Shown here: positions 24,083-36,772 of the stretch, in pieces | Numbering within the stretch: the stretch's first letter is position 1 | Layout of the letters: every line of letters begins with the position of its first letter | From: Lasioglossum baleicum | Taxonomy: Eukaryota; Arthropoda; Insecta; Hymenoptera; Halictidae | Length of the DNA stretch: 64,000 nt | Direction: 5' to 3' | NCBI RefSeq assembly: GCF_051020765.1 | Contig: NW_027469570.1 | Location: 35,484 to 99,483 of the forward strand | The notes under the pieces: generated by a model | What the model saw: the letters and a program-made list of their open reading frames with translations, nothing else | Databases searched by the model: none | What the model was told of the DNA's origin: nothing | Translations under genes and position numbers: made by a program

Positions 24083-25375
24083 CCTCAATCATCTTATTCT
24101 TAAAGAAATTAATGTCCCCCTCACTAAAGTGATCTGCCAGGTTGATACTCTGATCACGAAGTTATACTCTCGATGATACGGGTGTGGTTCGGGGAAGGTA
24201 TGGCCTTCGGTAAAACGTTAGATTATATAGCAATTAGTAACATTCGCACACGGTCCGCCGCTACATATTAATATGCACTCCGCGAATTAAGGTATCTATT
24301 GCCAGTACGGTTCAGTAGATGTACTCCCGGAAAACCTGATTTGACTCTCGAAATCGCAGGATGGGTGAAGCTATTGACTTAGCTGTTCGTCTCACACAGA
24401 AGGTAGCAACGTTCCCGACCGGCCTGACCATAGATTTTTTAACTCATACGTGAAGTCAAAGTTCCCGTTATTGAAAGGATTACTAATGTCTTTCTCTGAA
24501 CTGGAAGTTATACTCTCGATAACCAGGTGAGGTTCGCGGATGGTAAGATCTCTGGTAAAAGATATTACTTTATCATATACCAATTTGGAACGCACTCAAA
24601 TTGTCTGACGCTCTTCTGTAATGTTCAAGCCGTAAATTAGGGTATTTATTGCCATAACTGATCAGCGGTCTTGCTCCTGGAATACCTGGTTTGACTATAT
24701 GAATCAAAGGATATGGGAAGCTATGGCGTAGCGGTTCGACTCTCACAGAATGTGGCACCGTTCTCGAGCGGTTTGACTCTCAATCCCCTAATTCATATTT
24801 GAAAATATGGTGTGCTTCAGCGATAATGCCTACCCATTTGTTTCCGTGAGCACTAAGCATGACACTGGCTACAGCGTGTTAGGTTCTGGGAAGGGAATGT
24901 TTTCGGTAATAAGAATGACTCTATACTAATTAGTAATATTCTCCGACGGTTTGTCCTTCTACTTTAATATTCATATCGTGAATTAAATGGCCTATTGCCA
25001 ATACTATACAGCGGGTGGTCATCTGGAATACTTGATTTGACCCTCGGAATGATAGGACAGGTATTTTCATTGATTTAGCAGTCGGAGTCTCGACGAATGT
25101 GGTAACGATCTCGCACCGCTTGTCTCTCGATCTTCCTAATCATATATGAAAATAAGGTGCCCGTCTGCCAAAATGACTACTAATTTTTTCCGATGAACGC
25201 AAAAGAAGGCAATCACTCCATGGGTTCCTGAAAGGTAAGGCCTTCGGTAAACAGTTTGACTCTATTCGTAATGTCCTACAACGGGTTGACTCTGCACATT
25301 GGTTGGTATGGTGTAAAAATCCAATACTGTGAAGCGGATTTACTTCCGGAGTTCTTGGTTTGACTTTCAGAATCA

Positions 25376-27335
25376 ATGTACGGGAGTAAATGCGCTGTGC
25401 AGTATTGGCAATAGACACTTTAGTTCACGGTTTCAATATTAAAGCAGGCCGCCAAACCGTCTCGGAACGTTACCAGCTTGAACAAAGTCATTCTACTTAC
25501 CGAATACGTAACTATCCGAGAAGCTACCCAGCTGGATCGAGAGCATTATTTCGTGTTCGGAGAAGCAAATTAGTATGCATTATCGTGACGAGCACCATCG
25601 TTTCAAGTATGAATTGGTAGATCGTGTGTCAAACCGACCCAGAATGTTACAACCTCCTTGGAGAATCGCACAGCGAAGTCAACAGCGTCATCTATCCTGT
25701 GAATCCGAGAGTCAGGACAGACATTCCGGGAGTAAGGCCTCAAAAAACTATTAGCAATAGACACATCATTCCGCGGTATGTATGGCAAAGTAGAGAGTGA
25801 ATCCCTCGGAGATCATTACCAAATGGTATAAGGCCCTTTTTCCAAATACTTCTCCTTCTGTGAACATAACCCGCTGTATCGGGTGTATATCTTCGCGTTC
25901 AGAGAAGCAAATTAGTATACATTTTAATGATGGGCACCTTATTTACATATATGATTCAAAAAACCATTATTAAAGCCTTTGGAGAATGTTACCACCTTCA
26001 ATAAGTGTCGAACGGCTTTGTTAACAGCTTCACCTATTCTCTGATTCCAAGAGCCAAGTCAGGTATTCCTGGAGTTCCTTCCAAGTCAGCAAATCTGTGG
26101 TGCAGTATGTGCACTGGCCACACTATTTCACGGTATAAATATTAAGGTACACAGTCAAACCGTTGTAGCACGTCACCTATAGGAATAGAGCCAAACAATG
26201 AACCGAACGCTTAACCGACCGAGATGCTAATCAGCTGTTGCGAGTTTCATGCTTAGTGCTTATGAAACGAATTAGTCGACATTTTAGCAGACGGAAACCT
26301 TATTTTTATCTATGAATGGAATAATCGAGCGTCAAACCGTTGCAGAACGACTCCATCCTCTTGGAAAGCCCCACACCTAAGTCCATAACATCTCCCATCC
26401 TGTGTTAGCGAGAGCCAGGCCACGTATTCTAGGCATAATGCACTGAACAATATTGGCAGTACATGACATAATACACGGCATCAACATTAATGTTGATAGT
26501 TAATCCGACTGAGAGAATTACCAATTTGTACACTATCATTCCTTTCAACCTACCCCTTACATTCCGGGAACGCAAACCGCAGAAGCGATTATCTTGCTTT
26601 GGGTTCAGAGGAACGAATTCGGAGATATTTTATAACACGGCCACCGTATTTTCATGTATAAATAGCCGAACCTGGTATCCGACCGTTAGAAAACGATACC
26701 ATCTTCTTTGAGAGTCGAACGGCTAAGTCAGTAGCTACATTCAACCTGTGAGTCCAAGAGTCAAACCATGTATCCCGGGATACATCCGGTGTACAGTATT
26801 GGCAATTGGCACCTCAATTTACGGAGCGCATACTAAAGTATAGCGTCAAACTGTTTCTGAGTGTTACCAACTGTTATAAGTTCAAGCGCCTAACGCGCTG
26901 TACCAAGAGTAAAACATGGAGTTCAGAGGATCAAGTTAGTATGCGTTTTAGTGACGGACACCTTAATTTCAAATATGACTTAGAAGAACAAGGGTCAAAC
27001 CCTCTGCGAACATGATCCCCTTCTTTGAGGATGGAACGGCAAAGTCAATAGCTTAACATATTTTATGATTACGAGAATCACACGACGTATTCCTTTAGTT
27101 AATCGGCTGCAGAATATTGGCAATAGAGACGCTGCTCCACGGTGCAAATATTAAGCTTGAGAGAGAAGCCGTTGTAGAACATTTTCCATTCGTATAGTGA
27201 CATACCATTTACCGAAGACCTTACCGTATGAAATATTAACCCGCTGTGTCGAGAGTATAACTTCGTGTTCTAAGAACAACATTAGTATTCTTTTCAGTGT
27301 CGGGCACCGTAACATCATGTATGAATTAGAAGATC
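25376..27335 (+). repeat. Sat1 array, forward block F3 (5-6 units)
   Basis: Forward sat1 starts at about 25375, where reverse-strand gactttcagaatca is followed by forward acgggagtaaatgcgctg. A unit near 26070-26095 has about 15 extra bases between cctggagt and the gtgcagtatg anchor. The block ends at agaagatc (27335), followed directly by reverse-strand ggaaggtatgg. Confidence 0.92.
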
Positions 27336-28904
27336 GGAAGGTATGGCCCTCGGTAAAAAGTTTGACACTAAATTAAATGATAAAGCTCTAAATCCGTTGG
27401 ACGCTATACCTTCATATTTATACCGTGAATTAAGGTGTCTATTGCCAATACTGTTCTGCGGCCTTAGTTCAGGAATACCTGGTTTGACTCTTCCAACCAC
27501 TGGATACGTGAAGCCATTGGCGTAGCGGTTGGTGTCCAACAGAAGGTGGCAACGTTCCCGAGCTATTTGACGAACGATCATCAAATACATACATGTAGTT
27601 AATGTGCCCGTCACTGAAATTAATACTACTTTCCTTCTCTGGTCCCGAAGTTATTGTCTCAATGGAGCCGTTCAAATTCGCGGAAGTAAACGCCGCCGGT
27701 AAAGGTTTCACTTTGTACAAATCGGTATCGTTCTCAAACGGCTTGTCACCCTACTTTGATATTCAAGCTGTGGATTAAGGTGTTTTTTTATATATACCCT
27801 TCAGCAGATTTACTCACTGGTTACCTGGCATGACTGACGGAATCACTGGATAGGTGAAGCCATTCGCATCGCCGATAGTGTCTTAAAATGGTGGTGTCGT
27901 TCTCTAACGCTTTTGCTGTCGATTTTTATATTTATTCATGAAAGTGTGGTGTCCGTCTGCGAATATGTAGACTAATTTGTTTCCGCGAACAATAAGCAAG
28001 ACACTCGATACGGCGCGATCGGTTCTCGGAAGGTAAGATGATCGGTCAAAATAATGGCATTATACTAATTTATATCGTACTCAAACGGCATGACGCTCCG
28101 TGTAGAAACCCAAGCCGTGAATTATGGCGTCGGCTGCCCAAACTGTTCATTGGATTTATTCGCGGAATACCTGGTTTGACTCTCGGAATCACAGTATAGT
28201 CGAAGCTATTGACTTAGGCGTTCGTCTCTTACGGAAGGTATTCAACGTCCTCGAGCGTTATGACCCTAGATCTTCTACTTCATACGTGAATTTAATGGTG
28301 CAGTCACAAAGACGTATACTAACTTGCATCCTTCAACACGATGCTATACTCACGATACAGCGGATTTGGTCATCGGAAGGTACGGCCTTCGGTGAAACGT
28401 TTGACTCCTATACGTATATGTATCGTTCTTCAACGGTTTGACATTGCTCTTTAATATTAATACCGTGAACTTAGGTGTGTTTTTCCAATCCTGTTCAGCG
28501 CATTTACTCCTGGGATACCTCGCCTTTATTATGGAACCACAGGATAGGTGATGCTATGAACGTAACTGTGCGTCCCTCAAAGCAGGTGGTAACGATCTCG
28601 AACAGCTTGTGTCTCGATTTTGCTGTTCATCACGAACACATGGTGCCCGTCTCCTCAAACGTCTGATAATTTGATTCCACTACCACTATGCAGGACACTC
28701 CCTACAGCGGGATAAGCTTCTCGGAATGTAATGCCCTCGATCAAATTTTCGTCCTCATACCAATTGCTATCGGTCTCAATCGGCTTGGCGAACTACATTA
28801 ATACCCAACCCGCGAATTAATGTGTCTCTTGCCAATACTGTCCAGCGGATTTACACCAGGAATACCAGCTTATACTCATGCTATTACAGGTTAGATGAAG
28901 TTAT
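27336..28904 (-). repeat. Sat1 array, reverse block R3 (4-5 units), ending at sat2
   Basis: Reverse sat1 starts inside a B half at ggaaggtatggccctcgg. Its first 100 bp resemble the right flank of the junction at 39892, including a peculiar aaa.taaa.gat.aag stretch. The block stops at ttagatgaagttat (about 28904), where sat2 begins without any transitional sequence. Confidence 0.92.
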
Positions 28905-31900
28905 ATCGACGTCTTGTAGTTGTACACTGCAGCTCGAAGCGGCATTACTGTATGGTTTCAGTCAACTTCTTATCCTTGATTTTGTACCATATGCAGTCTG
29001 TCACAGTTTTCTATTAATTTATCGATACTGCAATTTACTGTTGTTGTATTTTCGTTCATGTTGGAAATTTTCAATTTCAATGTAAAAAAATTGTATTTCA
29101 TAGTAAAAGTGCCTTTGACATTAATCTAGTAGTCGTTTATGACATTATTCTGTTAAACTTATTGTTATTCTACATGATTGTCTCTATACGAACGTACGGT
29201 ACCAGTGTAACACGATTGGCGATGTCATGTTGTTGCGTACGGCAGAGCAAAGCAGCAGCACTGTGTGATCTTCGTTAATTTCTCTAACCTTGATATTGCA
29301 CCGCATGCATTTTCTCCAGTCTGCATTTATTTATATATACTGTCATTTACTGTTACGACATTTTCGATTTTCTTCGATATTTTCAATTTTTCGTTGAATA
29401 AATTGAGTTTGATAATAAAAGCACCTTTGGAATTTGTTGTGACTACATTTATGACATTATTACGTTAACCTTATTCGTATTTAATATGATTGACTGTATA
29501 CGTACCTACGCTGCCGGAGAGACACTAATGGCGATGTCCTGTATTTGCGTACGACAGATCGAAGCGGCACTACTGGACGGTCGTAGTTAATTTCGTTAAA
29601 CATAATTTTGTATGTTATGAATTTAATCCCGGTCATCCATTTATTTAATCATGCAGTAACTTGCTGCTTTCATATCTTCGATTTTTATTCAATATTGTCA
29701 ATTTTCAATTTTGAAAGTTGTATTACTTAATAATATTGCCTCTTGAGTTAGTTGAGTTTACGTTTTTGATAATATTATGTTAAACTTATTGTTATTATAT
29801 ATGATTGTCTGTGTACATACCGACGCTTCCAGTGCGATACGACTGGAATGACTTCATACATGTGTTCGGTAGATCGGAGCGATGCTACTGTGTGGTCTTC
29901 GTTGATTTCTATAACCTGGATATTACACTGCAGACACTACTTTGCAGTCTTCCTTGTAGTTTAACTAACTGTAATTTACTGATATGTTATATTGAATGTT
30001 TCTCAATATTTTCAATTTTTCGTTTAAAGGATTGTGTTTCTTAGTAACAGTGTCTTTGGCATTAGATGAGTGTACGTTTGTGTCAATATCTTGTTAAACT
30101 TACACTTTTTTTATGCGATTGTCTGCATATATACCAACTCTGTTTGAGGGACGCGACTGTCGAGGTCTTGTAGTAGCGTCCGGTAGAACGAAACCGCTCT
30201 GCTGGATGGCCTAGGAGGATATAGTCTTTAACCTTCATCTTTGTAACTTATGCATTTTTCCCAGTTTCCGATATATTTATACATACTGTAATTTCCTGTT
30301 ATGATATTTTCGATTAGTTTCAAAATTTCCAGGCATTAATTTGAAAAATTGTATTAATGAGGAAACTTGTCTATTGAATGAGTTGAGTGTAGGTTTACAA
30401 CATAGATTTATAATACTTACAGTTATTGTATATGATTGTCTGCATACCTACCTACGCTACCGATACTACGCGGCAGGAGTTCTTTTGTATTTGCGTTCAA
30501 CAGATCCGAACGTCATTACAAGATGGTCCTCGGTAATTTCATAACCAGCACTTTGTGCCGTATGCATTTTATCCCAGCCATTCATTTATTAACACATACT
30601 GCATTTTACTTTTACGATATTTTCCATTCGTTTCATAACTTCCAGTGTATAAGTTCGAAGAATGTATTCTTTTATAAAAGTGTCTATGGAATTAATTGAG
30701 TTTACATTTATGACAATATTGATTTATGCTTCTTCTTATTTTATATGATTCTCTGTATTCGTACCTCGCCTACAGCGCGACACGAGTGGAGTGGTCTTGT
30801 AGTTGCGATTGGTATATCGGAGCGACACTAGTCTATGTACTTCGCTAATTTCTTCTTCCATAATACTGTACCGTATGGATCTCTTCTCAGTCTTTCATTT
30901 ATTTATACATGCTGCACATTACGGTTATGCTATTTTCGACTTTTTCAAAATTTCCAGTTTTTAAATTATAAATTTGTACTTCTTAGTAAAAGTGCATTTT
31001 CAATTGGATATGTCTACATATATGCAAATATTTTGTTTAATTTTCTGTTGTTTAATATGATTGTCTGAATACAAACCAACGTTTCTGCAGCAACACAAAT
31101 GTAGTGGCCTTCTAGTTGCGTTCGGTAGGTCGGAGGTACTCGACTGTATGGTCTTTGTTAATTTCAATATACTCAATATTGTACCGTAAGCATTCATTCG
31201 CAGTTTACTGTTTAGTTTTATGCATTTGTTCCTAATTTTGCTTTATATATACATTCTGCAATTTACTGGCCTAATAATTTCGATTTTCTTCCAAATTTTC
31301 AATTTGTATTATAAGAAATTCGAATTCCTAATAAAGGTATCTTTGTAATTACTTGTGTGTACGCTTACGTCATGTATTTGTTACATATTGCTATTTTATA
31401 TGACTTTCAGTATGTGATCCTACGTTACCGGAACAACACGACTGTAGTGGTCTTCTAGTTGCGTACCGCAAATCTGAGCGGCACTGCTGGATGGTCTAGG
31501 TCAATTTCTTTAGTCCTGATATTGCGCAGTATGCATTTTCCCCAGCATTCCATTTATTTATGCATACTGTCATATATAGTTGTGATATTTTCAATTTTTG
31601 TCAAAATTTCAAATTTTTATTTTCAAAAATTGCATTTCTTAGTAAAAGTGCCGTTGGAATTTGTTGAGTGAACGTTTATGACATTATTTTGATTGACTTG
31701 CTGATGTTTTATACGATTGTCTGTATACGAACCTATGCTTCTTGTGTAACCCGACTGAGTGGTCTTGCAATTGCGAAAGGCAGATCGTCGCGGCATACTG
31801 GAAGTCCCACGTTTATTTCTTTAAACTTGATTATGTACCGCTGTCATTTTCCTCAGTTTTCCATTTTCTTATATATACTGTAATTCACAGTAATTATATT

Positions 31901-33786
31901 TCCCATTTTTTTCAAAACTTCAAACTTTTTGTCTTAATAATTGCATTTTTTAGGACAAGTGCCATCGAATTAGTAGAATGATTGTTTATGACAATATTTT
32001 GGTAAATTGATTGTTATTTTATAGGATTGTCTCTATACGCACATACGCTTCCTGTACGACACGGCAGGAATTATGTTGTAGTTGTGTTTTACGTCATCGG
32101 AGCGACGCTGCTATATGGTCTCTGTTAATTTCTTTAAACCCTATATTGTATCGCTCATATTCTTTCAATTTTGTTTCAAAATTATCGATTTTTGGTTGAG
32201 AAAAATTGTATTTCTTAATAATAGTGTCTTTGCAATTATTTGTGTGTACGTTTATGACTATATTTTATTAAGTTCTTGGGTATTTTACAGGATTGTCTCA
32301 ATACGTATATGCTTTAACAGTTCAGCACGGCTGTGCGGTCTTGCAGCGTTCATTAGATCGGTGCGTTACTGCTGCATGGCCTTTGCTAATTTCATTTGCC
32401 TTGGTTTTGTACCGTATGCATTTTCCCCATTGTCCTACTTATTTGTGCAAGTTGTAGATAACTTATGATATTTTCAGTTTCTGTCAAAATTATCAATTTC
32501 TTATTAACATAATCTTTGTTTCATACGAAAAGTGTGTTTGGAATTAGTTGAGTGTACGCATACGACAATATTTTGATAAACTGAATGTTATTTCATACGA
32601 TTGCCTGTATACGTACCAGCCCCGCTGAAGCAGCACGACTGGCGTGGTCATGCAGTTGCGTTCGGCAGCGAAGCGACAATACCCTTTGATCACTGATAGT
32701 TCCGTGATCGCTAATATTGCAACGTAAGAATTCAATCGCAGTTTTCTATCTATTTCTACATGCTGTAATTTACTGATATGGTATCTTCGATTTTTCAAAA
32801 TTATTAATTTCTAGTCTTCAAAATTTTATTCCATAGTGAAAGTGTCTATGGAATTCGTTGACTGTATGTTTATGACATTATTCGGTTAAACTTACTGTTA
32901 ATTTATACGATTGTCTGTAGACGTTACTTCGCTTCCGGGACAACACGGCTGGACTTATCTTGTAGTTGCGTTCACTAGATCGGATCGACAATGCGCTATG
33001 ACCATGTTCGTTTTTCTTACCTTGATATTGTACCACTAGTATTCTTTCACTATTTTCAACTTATTAGTACATACAGTAATTTACTGTTTCGATTCTTTTG
33101 TCATGTCCAAAATTCCCAATTCTTAATATCAATCATTGTACATTTTATGAAAAGTGTCTTCGGAATCAGTTGAGTGTACGATTATGTCATCAGATCTTTA
33201 TATTTGTTGTTATTTTAAACGATTTTGCGTGTACGTACGTACGCTTCCGGAGCGACACGGGTGGAGTTCTCTTGCAATTGCGTTCGAAATATCGGACAGA
33301 CAGTGCTGTATGGGCTTTAATAATTTCTTTGACCTTGATATTGTACCGTGTGCATTATTTCTCTGTACTCTGTTTATGTCTTCATACTGTAATTTACTGT
33401 TATGATATCTCCAATTCTTTTCAAAATTTTCAATTTTTGGACTAAGAAATTGTATTTATCGGCGAAAGTGTCTCTGGAATTAGTCGAATTTACGTTTATG
33501 CCAATATTATGATGAAACTTATTTTCATTTTGCATAATTGTCATTAAACATACATACGCCTCCGGAGCTACGCGCCTGTTATGGTCTTGCAGGTGCGTTC
33601 GACATATCGGACCGACACTACGGTATTATCTTCGGTAATTTCTCTAACGTTGATATTTTGCCGAATGCATTCTTTCGATATTCACTATTTCTTACTATAT
33701 TCTGTGATCTACTGTTATGATATTTCCGACATCATTGAAACACTCTAGTTTTTTATTTCAGAGATTGTATTTTTTAGGAGAAGTGA
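28905..33786 (+). repeat. Sat2 array, forward arm (about 15-16 units of about 313 bp)
   Basis: This is a second tandem satellite, unrelated to sat1 by eye. The gattgtctgtatacg anchor (with variants) recurs at 29176, 29488, 29803, 30117, 30434, 30747, 31059, 31402, 31715, 32025, 32291, 32599, 32909, 33221 and 33536. Spacing is mostly 308-317 bp. One unit is long (343 bp, with extra sequence near 31190-31250). One is short (266 bp, lacking the tttatacatactgtaattta portion). Each unit joins a GC-richer core of about 90 bp, containing two cggagcgacac motifs about 46 bp apart, to about 220 bp of AT-rich DNA with repeated short T tracts. No gene is seen. Confidence 0.93.
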
Positions 33787-35820
33787 AAATATCACAGCAG
33801 TAACTTACACTATGTACAAAGAAATGAAAAACTGGAATAAAATTTTTACTGTACAATATCAAGGTTAAAAACATTGTCGAAAACCATCCAGTAGTGTCGC
33901 TCCGGTCTGCCGAACGCAACTGCAAAGCCACTACAGCCGTGTCTTTGCGGAAGCGTAGGTGCGCATACAGGCAATCAAATAATACAGGCAACAAATTGAC
34001 CTAAATAATGTCATAAACGTGCACTCAACTAATTCCAAGGACACTTTTACATTGAAGAAATTTGTGAATTTAAAAATATGAAACTGTGATAAAAACGGAA
34101 CATATCAAAACAGTAAATTACAGTATATATAAATAAATGGAGGTCTGGGAAGCAGTGCATACGGTTCAGTGTCATGGATAGATAAGTTATCGAAAATCAT
34201 GCAGTAGTGTCGCACCGATATGTCGATTGAAACTGCAGGACCACTCCATTCCTGACGTTCAGGAAGCATAGATACGTATTCAGACAACCATATAAGATAA
34301 CAGAGAATTGAACACAATATTGTCATAAGCGTTCACACAACTAATACCAAAAGGCACTTTTACTAAGAAATACAATTTTCTAAAATGCAAATTGAATATA
34401 GCGCAGAATATCGAAAATATCATAACACTACATTTCAGTTTGTACAAATAAATGGAAAAATGGGAAAAAATGCATAAGAAACAATATCGAGGTTGGAGAA
34501 ATTAACGATAATCATACAGCAGTGTCGCTACGATGTACCGAACGCAACTGCAAGTGCTCTCCAGTCGTGTTGTTTCGTCAGCTTAGGTACGTATACAGAC
34601 AATCATACACAATAACAGTTAGTTAAACAAAATAATGTCATAATCGTACACTCACATATTTCCAAAGGCAGTTTTACCAGGAAATACAATTTCTTACAAT
34701 AGAACTTGAAAATTACTATTAAGAAATCTAAAATATCATTACAATAAATTAAAGAACGTATAAAATAAATGGACAAATTGGGAAAGAATGCATCCAGTTT
34801 AAAATCATGGGTTACAGAAATTAACGAGGACAATCCAGTATGCTGCTCAAATCTGTCGTACCTAACTACGAGACAACTACAACCGTACCGCGCCCGAAGC
34901 ATAGGTACGTTTACAATGTATCATATAAAATAGAAAGAGTTTAACATAATATTGTCACAAACGTACACACAACTGATTCCGAAGACACTTTTACTTAGAC
35001 ATACAATTTCTTAGAATAGGAATTGAAAATTTCGATGAAAATCGGAAGTATCATAACAGTACATAACAGAATTTAAAAATAAATGAAAAAATTGGTAAAA
35101 AACCTCAGACGGCGTAAATTCATGGTTAGAGAAATTAACGTAGGTCATCCAATATGCCGCTCCGATCTGACGTACGCTCCTACAAGACCAGTCCAGCTGT
35201 GTCACTCCGGAAACGTAAGTACATTTACAGACTATCATATAAAATAGCAACAAATTTATCGAAATATTATCATAAACGTGCTCTCATCTATTTCCATGGT
35301 CACTATTCCTATAAAATAATATTTTTGATGTTAAGAATTTGAAATTTTGAAATGAATCGAAAATATTATAACAGTAAATGACAATATGTCGAAATAAATG
35401 GAAAACAGCGATGGATTGCATACGGTACAACATCAAGGCTAATGAAGTTAACCAATACCTTGTAGTAGTCCCGCGCCTATCCACCGTACGCAACGACTTG
35501 CCCGCTGTAGGCGTGTCGCTCTGGAAGCGTTGGTACGTATACAGACAATCGTGTACAATAACCATAAATATAACAAAATAATGTTATAAACGTGCACTGA
35601 ACTAGTTCCAAAGACACTTGTATTCAGAAATACAATTGTTTTTTTTTTTCTTTCTTTTTCAACTAACAATAGTCAATTTCGATAAAAATTGTAATAACCA
35701 TATCAGTAAATTGCAGTATCTGTATATAAATATAAAAATGAGCAAGCATTGTTTACGGTTCAAAATAATGTCTTAAGAAATTAACGGGAACCATACAGTA
35801 GTGTTGCACGATCTGCCGTA
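33787..35820 (-). repeat. Sat2 array, inverted arm (6-7 units)
   Basis: Sat2 switches strand at about 33786: forward aaattgtat..ttaggagaagtg is followed at once by reverse aaaatatcacagcagtaa. The reverse anchor (caatcatataaaataac and variants) recurs near 33972, 34284, 34599, 34919, 35236 and 35547, again about 315 bp apart. The arm ends near ctgccgta (35820), within about 20 bases of the sat2 position at which the forward arm began. The two arms therefore form an asymmetric, diverged inverted repeat. Confidence 0.92.
35639..35649. repeat. T run in sat2
   Basis: Eleven T are followed by ctttctttttc. This is a local pyrimidine expansion in an inverted sat2 unit. Confidence 0.9.
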
Positions 35821-36152
35821 TCATCATTCACTGATCGAATATTATAGGAGGTGGTCAAGCCATTGTAGACCCTTACCCATTCGTATACAGTATAACTTTT
35901 GACCGTAGGCCATTCCTTCCGAGAAGCAAATTAGTAGACATTTTAGTGATGGGCTCCTTATTTCGTGTATGCATTAGAATATCGGAGCTCAGACTGATCA
36001 TGAACATTATCACCCCCTTTGAGAGTGGAACGGCCAAGTGAATAACTTCACCTATCCCCTGATTCCGAGAGTCAACCCAGGAAAACCGAGAAGTAAGTCC
36101 TCTAAACAGAATTGGGAGTTGACACCTCATTTCGCAGTTTGAATATTAATAT

Positions 36153-36511
36153 AGAGCGTCAAACTGTTTGAGAGCGTTACCAATTGGTATAATGTCAAAC
36201 GTTTTAGCGACGACCTTACTCTACGAAAAACTAACCCGCTCCATCGAGAGTATTCATTCGCGATCAGAGTTACAAATTTGTTTATGTTCTAGTGGCGGGC
36301 TCCTTAATTCCAGGTATGAATAAAAGGATCGTGCGTCGAACCGTTGGAGAACGTCACCAATTGGTATAGAGTCAAACGTTTCATCGAAGACCTTACCCCC
36401 CCCCCCCCCGAAAACCTAGCCCACTGTATCGGCAGTACAGCAGCGTGTTGAAAGGAACGAATTAGCATACATTTTAGTGACTATCACCTTAATTTCATGT
36501 ATAAAACGGAA
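36153..36511 (+). repeat. Two consecutive B halves, A half missing
   Basis: A B half (36153-36326) ends in the usual aattccaggtatgaat text. The next half starts gatcgtgcgtcgaaccg and continues caattggtatagagtcaaac, which is again B. The second B (36327-36511) contains the C run at 36396-36409. Confidence 0.8.
36396..36409. repeat. Run of 14 C in sat1
   Basis: The run replaces the ttcc of the consensus accttaccttccgag. It may be real or a sequencing or assembly error. Confidence 0.9.
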
Positions 36512-36760
36512 GATCGACTGTGCGAAAGTTACCACCATCTTCGAAATTCGAACGGCTATGTCTATAGCTTCAGTTACACAATGATTCCGAGAGTCAAACC
36601 CGGTATTCCGGGAGTACATGTGCAGAACTGTATTAGCAATAGACACCATAATTCAGAGTACGAACATTAAAGTGGCGAGTCAAACCGTTTGCGAACGTCA
36701 CCAATTTCTACAAAGGCAAACATTTTACCGAATGCTTTATCGCGCCAGAAGATAACCCGC

Positions 36761-36772
36761 TGTATCTGGAGT
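36761..36772. repeat. Target-site duplication, left, element copy 1
   Basis: The 12-bp sequence tgtatctggagt matches the sat1 position tgtatcgagagt and is repeated exactly after the element. Confidence 0.75.

Larger units (their letters stand above)
17867..25375 (-). repeat. Sat1 array, reverse block R2 (about 21 units)
   Basis: This reverse-orientation sat1 block contains the recipient copy of the 2,380-bp duplication (21703-24082) and one member of a pair of segments sharing an unusual truncated unit (19480-19985, the other near 62.4-62.85 kb). A further unit is shortened near 20845, where an A half ends abruptly and the text resumes inside a B half at ctcggtttgactgtat. No gene is supported. 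Confidence 0.93.

Noticed and set aside
28905..35820. Sat2 inverted arms as terminal repeats of a large transposon
   Set aside because: Both arms are tandem arrays of the same 313-bp unit, with no non-repeat interior, no transposase frame and no target-site duplication at the outer edges.
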